From contig JABSPG010000055.1 in the NCBI GenBank assembly GCA_013214445.1, positions 1-13,153 on the forward strand: a DNA stretch of 13,153 nucleotides, written 5' to 3'. A model generated the notes under the pieces. That model did not search any database, had not been told where the DNA came from, and saw only the letters and a list, made by a program, of their open reading frames with translations. Below are positions 1 to 5,380 of the stretch, one piece after another. A program made the translations under genes and the position numbers. The stretch comes from Ekhidna sp. GTDB taxonomy: Bacteria; Bacteroidota; Bacteroidia; Cytophagales; Cyclobacteriaceae. Within the stretch, counting starts at the first letter, position 1. Each line of letters begins with the position of its first letter.

Positions 1-135
1 GCTACCGGGGACCCGCGCCGCATACTTTTCGTGCTCGACGACCTGGATCTGGTAGAGGCGATACACAAGAAGGCTGAACCCGGCCAACACGAGAAGGGCG
101 AGGAGGTAAAGTCGGACTCTAAATTGTGTCACCAT
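1..135 (-). CDS. Penicillin-binding protein 2-like N-terminus, partial, apparently foreign
   Basis: Read leftwards from an ATG at 135, the frame gives a short cytoplasmic start (MVTQFRVR), one hydrophobic membrane anchor of about 17 residues (LYLLALLVLAGFSLLVY) and then RLYQIQVVEHEKYAARVPGS, where the window ends. The pattern of a single anchor followed by RLYxIQVxxHEkY is typical of the start of class B penicillin-binding proteins (PBP2/MrdA family), periplasmic transpeptidases of cell-wall synthesis. Only 45 residues are present, so no catalytic motif can be checked. The stretch is about 60% G+C against about 40% in the rest of the window, and it continues in frame, without a stop, from the interrupted TonB receptor gene on its right. 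I infer that it comes from another organism or locus joined here by assembly or rearrangement. The family call is fairly sure; the source is not. Confidence 0.6.
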   Translation of the reverse strand, partial: MVTQFRVRLYLLALLVLAGFSLLVYRLYQIQVVEHEKYAARVPGS

Positions 136-180
136 CGTAGCTGTGCCTGCGCTTCTGATCTTCTGATCGGATCCGGAAAC
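136..180. other. Chimeric junction zone between receptor gene and PBP-like gene
   Basis: Left of this zone the sequence encodes a GC-rich PBP2-like N-terminus. Right of it lies a normal TonB plug domain that breaks off after residues DISQIP. The intervening codons (VSGSDQKIRSAGTAT) match neither family as far as I can tell. A plug domain never continues directly into a PBP membrane anchor, so the join must lie in or very near this zone. An internal GGATCC lies at 169-174. Whether this is an assembly chimera, a cloning junction or a natural rearrangement cannot be told from sequence alone. Confidence 0.55.
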
Positions 181-537
181 GGGTATTTGAGAGATATCGG
201 CAGAACCATTCAACGTACTATTTAGAGTAACGCCATTCCACAGCACACTTGTTTGCGAACCATTCGTGCCCCTGAAGGAAGCAGTGGAGAGGCCTGAGAC
301 ACCATACGATCTTATTTGCCCAGCCCCAATTTTCCTAAGAAGCTCTGCAAAACTCTCTCCTTGGCTTTGAGCAAGAATCAAACTATCGATGGAGATCGAA
401 TTGACACCAACTTCTCCTTCAGAGACTCTGCTGCCGTAGACAGTCACCTCATCCAAAGACAAAGAACTCAATTCTTGTCCAATTAGGCTACTAGAGCAAA
501 CGAATAGAAGTAAAAAGCCAAAAGCTTTTGACATCAT
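181..537 (-). CDS. btuB: TonB-dependent vitamin B12 receptor (BtuB-like), 5' part only
   Basis: The product would be an outer-membrane receptor that binds cobalamin and imports it with TonB energy. The visible ~119 residues comprise a signal peptide (MMSKAFGFLLLFVCSSSLIGQ), a short linker, and the start of the plug domain: LDEVTVYGSRV, then ESFAELLRKIGAGQIRSYG, then SFRGTNGSQTSVLWNGVTLN and STLNGSADISQIP. This SFRG..GSQT.VLWNG pattern is typical of TonB plugs. The beta-barrel is absent because the frame runs into unrelated sequence at about 180. The start at 537 places the signal peptide at the N-terminus; an in-frame ATG at 576 would add 13 residues and is possible. The gene follows a cobalamin riboswitch and diverges from a binding-protein-dependent ABC operon, which is why I call it B12-specific. 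Confidence 0.8.
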
Positions 538-584
538 CAATTGTTTTGGAAAATTCAACAGGAATTTTCTAGTCATTAATTAGT

Positions 585-800
585 CCATCTTTCCTCCGAA
601 GACTTCATTAAAAATTGGAAGTGGCAGGTCTCCTGGCTTGTCTTGTTTTGGCTTCCTTCCCATATGCACGCATACAGTGGAAAATGATTTGGCCAAACGT
701 TTGGTTGACTTACAGTTGCGGGGACAGCTCTTGAATCCTAAAATGATTAGTCACAAGATTCCCATTTTAATTTTCACCTGTAGTACAACAGATGAAAAAC
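585..800 (-). promoter_or_regulatory. Cobalamin (AdoCbl) riboswitch upstream of btuB
   Basis: Read on the minus strand, this leader contains the hallmark conserved blocks of cobalamin riboswitches in the right order: GGTGAAAA and TGGGAATC (about 778-755), CTGTCCCCGCAACTGTAAG (about 727-709), CCACTG (680-675), GGGAAGG (about 661-655), and the B12 box AGCCAGGAGACCTGCC (638-623). The palindrome CCAAACGTTTGG (about 704-693) and a TATGC/GCATA stem form internal hairpins. The 3' part ends in a CTTCGGAGGAAAG segment (about 602-590), where a ribosome-access switch could sit before the receptor start. It would repress the receptor when B12 is abundant. Boundaries are approximate; the class assignment is strong. 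It accounts for almost all of the gap between the divergent genes. Confidence 0.93.
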
Positions 801-811
801 CATATCCACTG

Positions 812-819
812 CAAAGCTA
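812..819 (-). promoter_or_regulatory. Putative Bacteroidota -7 element for the btuB leader
   Basis: The minus strand reads TAGCTTTG, a match to the Bacteroidota -7 consensus TAnnTTTG. It lies just upstream of the 5' edge of the riboswitch, so transcription would begin near 805 and include the whole aptamer. I do not see a good TTTG at the -33 position, so this rests on one element and on its position. Confidence 0.4.
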
Positions 820-840
820 AGGATATAAATACAGACTACA

Positions 841-848
841 TACTTTTG
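841..848 (+). promoter_or_regulatory. Putative Bacteroidota -7 element for btuFCD
   Basis: TACTTTTG matches TAnnTTTG and ends five bases before the ATG of the binding-protein gene at 854, so the transcript would have almost no leader. No convincing -33 TTTG is visible. It faces away from the candidate btuB promoter at 812-819. Confidence 0.33.
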
Positions 849-853
849 TCTCC

Positions 854-1921
854 ATGAGAAGAATAGCTCCCCTCTTGCTTTTGGTGTTTTCGGCATGTAC
901 AAGCTCCGTTCAAAACGAAACTGAGAGTTCTACATATACGGTAAATCATGCTTCGACCTTTCATTTTGAGCGGATCAATTCGAAAGAATATCTTGTCGTA
1001 GACGAGCCCTGGCCAAAAAGTACAGTCGCGAAAAAATATGAACTGTCCAAGCCACTGAAACGAGTAGTATGTACTTCTACCTCTCATCTCCCGTACTTTG
1101 AAATGCTTGGCTTGGAGGACGCAGTGGTGGGCTTTCCCAATATGAATTATGTGAGCTCAGAAAACTTTAACAAACGAGCAGAAGAAGGAAAAATCATTGA
1201 CTTGGGAGTAGATGGTAGCTTGAACATGGAAATACTGATTGGACTTCAACCCGACGCAGTAATTGCATTTGATGCAGGTGGAGAATCTACCTCGCTAGAG
1301 AAAATTCAAAATCTCGGTATTCCGGTCATCTACAACTCAGACTTTTTAGAGCAATCTCCTCTAGGAAGAGCTGAATGGATCAAAGTGTTCGGCGCATTAT
1401 TTCATCAAAGAGAAAAGGCAGATTCTATTTTCAATAGCATTGAAAGTGAGTACAACAGGGTGAAAGAACTGGCAAAAAATGTGGAAGAAAGACCAACAAT
1501 CATCAGTGGAGTAGTGTACGGAGATACCTGGTTTCTGCCAGGTGGAGCAAATTGGGCAGCTACCTTTTACGAAAATGCAGGAGGTGATTATATATGGAAA
1601 AGTGATACCACTAGTGGTTGGTTAGAGCTAGGTTTTGAAGCTGTGTACGAAGTTGGTTTTGAAGCTGAGTTCTGGATTGGAGTATCCACATTTGAAAGTA
1701 CCGCTGCTATGATTGGTCAGGAAGATCGCTACCAGGAATTCTCTGCTCTTCAAGAAGGACAGGTCTACAATTACAATAAGAAAAAAGGGCCAAATGGAGG
1801 AATAGACTTCTTCGAGTCAGGTTATTCTCGACCTGACCTTGTTCTCTCCGATCTTATCAAAATCCTTCATCCTACTTTGTTACCCAATTACGAAACGGTC
1901 TATTTTCATCAGCTAAAATGA
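854..1921 (+). CDS. btuF: Cobalamin ABC transporter substrate-binding lipoprotein (BtuF-like)
   Basis: This is the ligand-capturing component of an ABC importer, held on the outer face of the inner membrane. The 355-residue product begins with a lipoprotein signal (MRRIAPLLLLVFSAC, lipobox FSAC, acylated Cys15). The body fits the Peripla_BP_2 fold of B12, haem and siderophore binders: a KRVVCTSTSHLPYFEMLGL segment, NMEILIGLQPDAVIAF, then a long connecting helix (about residues 180-210) and a second lobe ending near DLIKILHP. The start at 854 places the lipobox correctly. The stop overlaps the permease start by four bases (ATGA), so the genes are translationally coupled. The substrate is inferred from the divergent riboswitch-controlled receptor; sequence alone would also allow iron chelates. 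Confidence 0.8.
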   Translation: MRRIAPLLLLVFSACTSSVQNETESSTYTVNHASTFHFERINSKEYLVVDEPWPKSTVAKKYELSKPLKRVVCTSTSHLPYFEMLGLEDAVVGFPNMNYVSSENFNKRAEEGKIIDLGVDGSLNMEILIGLQPDAVIAFDAGGESTSLEKIQNLGIPVIYNSDFLEQSPLGRAEWIKVFGALFHQREKADSIFNSIESEYNRVKELAKNVEERPTIISGVVYGDTWFLPGGANWAATFYENAGGDYIWKSDTTSGWLELGFEAVYEVGFEAEFWIGVSTFESTAAMIGQEDRYQEFSALQEGQVYNYNKKKGPNGGIDFFESGYSRPDLVLSDLIKILHPTLLPNYETVYFHQLK

Positions 1922-2973
1922 TTCAATCACATATTGATGCTTCAACAAAGAAATGGCGCTTATCACTAGTGACACTGATTTTGTCTTTAGGTGCTTGTTC
2001 TCTCCTTAGCATCTCATTTGGATCTGTAAATATCCCTTTCAGCTTTATCATCGATCATTTTATCGGTAATTCAGATAATAAGATCTGGTCCAATATTATC
2101 ACACAATTTAGGATCCCCAAAATGTACACTGCAATTTTGGCTGGTAGCGCTTTGGCAGTCAGTGGGTTACAAATGCAAACTCTATTTCGTAATCCTCTTG
2201 CAGGACCGTTCATCCTTGGAATAAGTTCCGGAGCTGGTCTAGGAGTAGCATTAGTGATTTTTCTGGGCGTATGGTTGGGAGGTTTTATTGAAATGACGGG
2301 TATTGGACGCAGTTGGCTTTTGGTATCAGCTGCTGCACTGGGATCCTTTCTAGTGTTAGGTGTTGTGCTTGTCACCTCTTTTAGATTAAGAAATACTGTA
2401 TCATTATTGATCATTGGTTTAATGTTTGGGTCAGCCGTAAGTGCTTTGGTAAGTATTCTGCAATACTTCAGTCAAGCGGAGAATATTCAAGCATACGTTA
2501 TTTGGACATTTGGAAGCTTAGGAAGTCTATCGTGGAGCGAGCTGTATATAATGCTCCCCATTATTATTCTATCTCTAGCAATGTCAATCTTGCTCTCAAA
2601 ACCTTTGAACAGTCTATTGATCGGAGATGCATATGCTGAGTCAGTTGGACTAAATCTGAAAAAAACTCGCATGCTGATCATAATAAACACCAGTCTTCTG
2701 GCAGGCACAATTACTGCTTTTTGTGGACCAATTGCATTTATCGGCTTGGCCATACCTCACATGGCTAGAATGCTCTACAATACAGGAAATCACTTATTAC
2801 TGACCCCCTTGACTATCTTACTAGGAGCCATTGCACTTTTGATTTTCGACATCATTTCTCAATTACCAGGCTCACAAGAAACACTGCCAATAAATGCAAT
2901 CACCTCGCTTTTTGGGGCTCCTTTTGTTATTTGGCTGATTTTACGAAAAGCAAACATCAACTACACGGTCTGA
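1918..2973 (+). CDS. btuC: Cobalamin ABC transporter permease (BtuC/FecCD family)
   Basis: This is the inner-membrane channel subunit of the importer, which would act as a dimer with two copies of the ATPase. The 351-residue length and roughly ten hydrophobic segments fit the FecCD family. Family signatures are visible: GSALAVSGLQMQTLFRNPLA in the N-terminal third, GISSGAGLGVAL just after it, and GPIAFIGLAIPHMARML near residue 270, the last forming part of the coupling region that contacts the ATPase. The start overlaps the btuF stop (ATGA) and the stop overlaps the next ATG (TGATG), which indicates a tightly coupled operon. Specificity for B12 is inferred from the neighbours. Confidence 0.87.
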   Translation: MIQSHIDASTKKWRLSLVTLILSLGACSLLSISFGSVNIPFSFIIDHFIGNSDNKIWSNIITQFRIPKMYTAILAGSALAVSGLQMQTLFRNPLAGPFILGISSGAGLGVALVIFLGVWLGGFIEMTGIGRSWLLVSAAALGSFLVLGVVLVTSFRLRNTVSLLIIGLMFGSAVSALVSILQYFSQAENIQAYVIWTFGSLGSLSWSELYIMLPIIILSLAMSILLSKPLNSLLIGDAYAESVGLNLKKTRMLIIINTSLLAGTITAFCGPIAFIGLAIPHMARMLYNTGNHLLLTPLTILLGAIALLIFDIISQLPGSQETLPINAITSLFGAPFVIWLILRKANINYTV

Positions 2974-3710
2974 TGGACATATTAGAGACCATTGATTTGA
3001 AAATTGGCTATCCACCTAGCAAAGTCCTTGGACAGAACCTAAATCTATCCTGCTCCTCTGGTGAATTAATTGGATTAATCGGACAAAATGGAGTGGGTAA
3101 ATCGACACTGATTCGAACGATTTGTGGGTTACAACCAAAACTTGGAGGCATGATCAAATTGAATGGAGATCATTTGACCGATAAAAATCCAAATGCTATT
3201 GCAAAAATCATCAGTGTCGTATTGACCGGAAAGCCACAATCATTAAATCTCTCCGTTCTCGAGTTGATTGCTCTAGGACGGCACCCCTATTCAGGATGGC
3301 TGGGCAAACTTCGATCTGAGGACAAAAGCAAAATTGACGATGCGATTGATCAAATGCAGATTAACTATTTGATGGGGAAACGGCTTTACGAACTAAGTGA
3401 TGGGCAATTGCAAAAAGTCATGATTGCAAGGGCGCTCGCTCAGGATACCCCATTGATAATCCTTGACGAACCTACTTCGCATTTGGACCTTAAGAATAAA
3501 ATTGAGGTATTGAATCTATTGAAAAGTATCTCGGATAGTGGAAAGAGTATCTTGATTTCAACCCATGAAATCCAGTTATCCGCACGAGTATGTGATTCCT
3601 ACTGGTGTATGGATTTTGGAAAAGAAATGCTCATTGGACAACCTCGGAAGCTAATTGAGAGTGGAGCTCTTCAAGCGTATCTACACATTCCAAAAGAGAC
3701 TTTGATATAA
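2973..3710 (+). CDS. btuD: Cobalamin ABC transporter ATP-binding protein (BtuD-like)
   Basis: This cytoplasmic ATPase drives import through the permease. From the ATG at 2973 the protein has 245 residues, with Walker A GQNGVGKST (37-45), the signature LSDGQ (141-145), Walker B LIILDEP (161-167, catalytic Glu166) and the switch histidine in STHE (His198). It belongs to the FepC/BtuD group of metal-chelate importers; the segment LELIALGRHPYSGWLG before the helical domain is typical of that group. An upstream ATG at 2931 would give an extra 14 residues lying inside btuC. I prefer 2973 because MDILETIDLKIGY matches the usual family start and TGATG coupling is normal. A strong terminator follows five bases after the stop. 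Confidence 0.87.
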   Translation: MDILETIDLKIGYPPSKVLGQNLNLSCSSGELIGLIGQNGVGKSTLIRTICGLQPKLGGMIKLNGDHLTDKNPNAIAKIISVVLTGKPQSLNLSVLELIALGRHPYSGWLGKLRSEDKSKIDDAIDQMQINYLMGKRLYELSDGQLQKVMIARALAQDTPLIILDEPTSHLDLKNKIEVLNLLKSISDSGKSILISTHEIQLSARVCDSYWCMDFGKEMLIGQPRKLIESGALQAYLHIPKETLI

Positions 3711-3714
3711 AAGA

Positions 3715-3739
3715 AAAGGGACCCTGGGCGGGTCCCTTT
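3715..3739 (+). terminator. Intrinsic terminator after btuFCD
   Basis: AAAGGGACCC (3715-3724) and GGGTCCCTTT (3730-3739) form a perfect 10-bp stem with a five-base loop. The 3' T tract is only the TTT of the stem itself. The A-rich 5' arm means it could also work for transcription from the opposite strand. It sits directly after the btuD stop. Confidence 0.8.
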
Positions 3740-3878
3740 GTATATGGGTGAGATAATCGTAACCTAACCTAACCGAATAGAAACGTGCCTTTGCACGTAA
3801 ACTCACCCATTTCACCTAATCACCATTTAGTGGTACGTAATAAACCTCTTTAGGATATAGTGACTCCTACTTTTTTTT
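3740..3878 (+). ncRNA. Candidate structured non-coding element with nested hairpins
   Basis: An outer 9-bp stem is formed by ATGGGTGAG (3744-3752) and CTCACCCAT (3802-3810). Inside it lie the repeat AACCTAACCTAACC (3761-3774) and a perfect 6-bp hairpin ACGTGC-CTTT-GCACGT (3783-3798). It is followed by a small ACCA/TGGT hairpin (3823-3835), then TAGGA (3851-3855) pairing with TCCTA (3865-3869), just before eight Ts (3871-3878), which resembles a weak terminator. There is no plausible coding sequence. I cannot match it to a known RNA family. It could be a small RNA, a processed 3' end, or a leader/attenuator for the oxidoreductase operon at 4049. The strand is chosen from the T tract and is uncertain. 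Confidence 0.4.
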
Positions 3879-3894
3879 GTCAATTGAGTGACAA
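3877..3894. promoter_or_regulatory. Palindromic operator candidate, copy 1
   Basis: TTGTCAATTGAGTGACAA is a dyad with half-sites TTGTCA and TGACAA around a six-base spacer. The same half-sites with the same spacer recur at 3957. The TGTCA-N6-TGACA geometry is like that of Crp/Fnr-family sites. It is followed one base later by TGGTTCTTTG (3896-3905). Confidence 0.5.
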
Positions 3895-3956
3895 ATGGTT
3901 CTTTGAAGTGAATAGACGGTAGACTAGTCCTTATCAGCGACCTAAGCTGAACGATT

Positions 3957-3974
3957 TTGTCAATAACTTGACAA
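3957..3974. promoter_or_regulatory. Palindromic operator candidate, copy 2
   Basis: TTGTCAATAACTTGACAA has exactly the same half-sites and spacing as the site at 3877, with a different spacer sequence, as expected of a dimer-binding site kept by selection. It begins 80 bp after copy 1, about eight helical turns, and lies about 75 bases before the start codon at 4049. TGGTTCTTTG follows again, here at 3982-3991. Confidence 0.5.
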
Positions 3975-3976
3975 TC

Positions 3977-4007
3977 GGCAGTGGTTCTTTGTAACTTAAG
4001 AACTGCC
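3977..4007 (+). repeat. Imperfect inverted repeat in the leader of the oxidoreductase operon
   Basis: GGCAG and TTCTT on the 5' side (with TGG bulged out) pair with AAGAACTGCC on the 3' side around a loop of about eight bases. No T tract follows, so it does not look like a terminator. It may be an mRNA leader hairpin or part of the operator region. Confidence 0.35.
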
Positions 4008-4048
4008 ATGGATTCATGAGCGTAATATTGACTCTCTTAAATTAACTG

Positions 4049-5380
4049 ATGCAAAAAATTGTCATAATTGGAAACGGTGTAGCAGGCATTACAGCAGCTC
4101 GCCATATCCGCAAACTTTCTGATGATGAAATCGTGGTGATCTCTGGAGAGACTGACCACTTCTTCTCTCGCACAGCACTCATGTACATTTATATGGGTCA
4201 CATGAAATACGAAAACACCAAGCCTTATGAGGATTGGTTTTGGGAGAAAAATCGAATTGATCTAAAGCGTGCGTGGGTAAAATCCATTGATTTTGATGAA
4301 AAACAAATACAGTTTGAAGGATCCGAATCGATGAAATATGATAGACTTATTTTGGCAACAGGAAGCCAATCAAACAAATTTGGATGGCCTGGTCAAGATC
4401 TTAAGGGAGTTCAAGGATTGTATTCATATCAAGACTTGGAATTGATGGAGGAAAATACAGAAGGAGTAAGTCAGGCTGTCATTCTCGGCGGAGGTCTGAT
4501 TGGTGTGGAAATGGCTGAAATGCTCCATTCTAGGAATATTCCCGTAACCTATTTGATTCGAGAAAAACACTTTTGGGGAAACATGCTCCCCGAAGAAGAA
4601 GCGACGCTGATTGACAATCATTTAGCAAAAAATCATATAGATCTACGGCAAGAGACGGAGCTGGAAGAAATCATTGATGACGGCAGTGGGCGAGTAAAAG
4701 CGATCAAAACGAAAGATGGACAAGTTATCGATTGCCAGTTTGTTGGCCTAACAGTAGGTGTTCATCCTAACATCGACTTAGTAAAAGAGAGCAAAGTCGA
4801 AACAGATCGAGGCATTTTAGTAGACGAAAACTTACAGACAAACATACCAGACGTTTATGCGATCGGTGATTGTGCCCAACTGAGAAATCCACCAGCGCAT
4901 CGAAGACCTATTGAAGCAGTATGGTATGCAGGAAGAATGATGGGAGAAACGGTGGCAAGAACAGTCACTGGAAACCAAACCAAATACCAGCCGGGCATAT
5001 GGTTCAATTCAGCCAAGTTCTTTGATATCGAATACCAAAATTATGGGACAGTACTCCCTGTCTGTCCTGAGGACTCAGCTCCCTTCTATTGGGAATCGGG
5101 GGATAAGGAAAAATGCATTAAAATCATCTACAAAAAAGACAATCGTCAGGTCGTGGGAGTCAATTTATTTGGCATTCGTAATAGACATGAAGTGTGGGAT
5201 AAGTGGCTAAGGGAACAAAAACCTCTAGAATATATTATTTCGAATCTGCCTGAGGCAAATTTCGATCCTGAGTTCTTCACGCACTGGGAAGGTGAAATTC
5301 AAGAAAAATTCAACGCCGAATTCCCAGAACAAAAAGTATCAGTAAGAAAAAAAGGATTTTTAGAAAAACTATTCGCATAA
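4049..5380 (+). CDS. FAD-dependent NAD(P)H oxidoreductase
   Basis: This is a 443-residue soluble flavoprotein of the pyridine nucleotide-disulphide oxidoreductase class II group (ferredoxin/rubredoxin reductase and NirB N-terminal domain relatives). An FAD-binding Rossmann motif opens the protein (GNGVAG, residues 8-13), ILATGS follows at 101-106, a second Rossmann motif for NAD(P) at 147-157 (GGGLIGVEMAE), and the FAD-contacting VYAIGDC at 269-275. No redox CxxxxC disulphide pair is seen next to the FAD site, so it should pass electrons on rather than reduce disulphides. The C-terminal ~130 residues (from GIWFNSAKFFDIEYQNYG) are a separate domain I cannot name. The stop is directly followed by the ATG of the membrane Fe-S gene, which suggests that NAD(P)H electrons go to that partner. 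It lacks the sirohaem and Fe-S domains of a full nitrite reductase. Confidence 0.8.
   Translation: MQKIVIIGNGVAGITAARHIRKLSDDEIVVISGETDHFFSRTALMYIYMGHMKYENTKPYEDWFWEKNRIDLKRAWVKSIDFDEKQIQFEGSESMKYDRLILATGSQSNKFGWPGQDLKGVQGLYSYQDLELMEENTEGVSQAVILGGGLIGVEMAEMLHSRNIPVTYLIREKHFWGNMLPEEEATLIDNHLAKNHIDLRQETELEEIIDDGSGRVKAIKTKDGQVIDCQFVGLTVGVHPNIDLVKESKVETDRGILVDENLQTNIPDVYAIGDCAQLRNPPAHRRPIEAVWYAGRMMGETVARTVTGNQTKYQPGIWFNSAKFFDIEYQNYGTVLPVCPEDSAPFYWESGDKEKCIKIIYKKDNRQVVGVNLFGIRNRHEVWDKWLREQKPLEYIISNLPEANFDPEFFTHWEGEIQEKFNAEFPEQKVSVRKKGFLEKLFA

Noticed and set aside
31..225. A 64-residue plus-strand open frame at the left edge
   Set aside because: It is antisense to the PBP-like and receptor frames, which show clear family patterns; it also spans the suspected junction.
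589..820. Short open frames on both strands in the btuB leader
   Set aside because: They lie across the cobalamin riboswitch; the conserved RNA blocks explain the sequence, and the encoded peptides show no protein features.
2055..2414. A 119-residue minus-strand open frame inside the permease gene
   Set aside because: It is a shadow of the permease reading frame, which has strong FecCD signatures.
854..3710. The ABC operon as a haem or siderophore importer
   Set aside because: The families overlap and this cannot be excluded from the proteins alone, but the divergent receptor carries a cobalamin riboswitch, so B12 is the better reading.
3761..3774. AACCTAACCTAACC as a telomere-like or CRISPR-like repeat
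   Set aside because: It has only about three units and no spacers, and it sits inside a stem-loop; it is too short for a telomere or an array.
3827..4009. A 60-residue minus-strand open frame in the intergenic region
   Set aside because: It runs across both palindromes, the T tract and the hairpins, and the peptide has no family features or promoter; the region looks regulatory.
4049..5380. The flavoprotein as an assimilatory nitrite reductase large subunit (NirB)
   Set aside because: Only the N-terminal reductase part is similar; the length is about half and no sirohaem or Fe-S domains are present.
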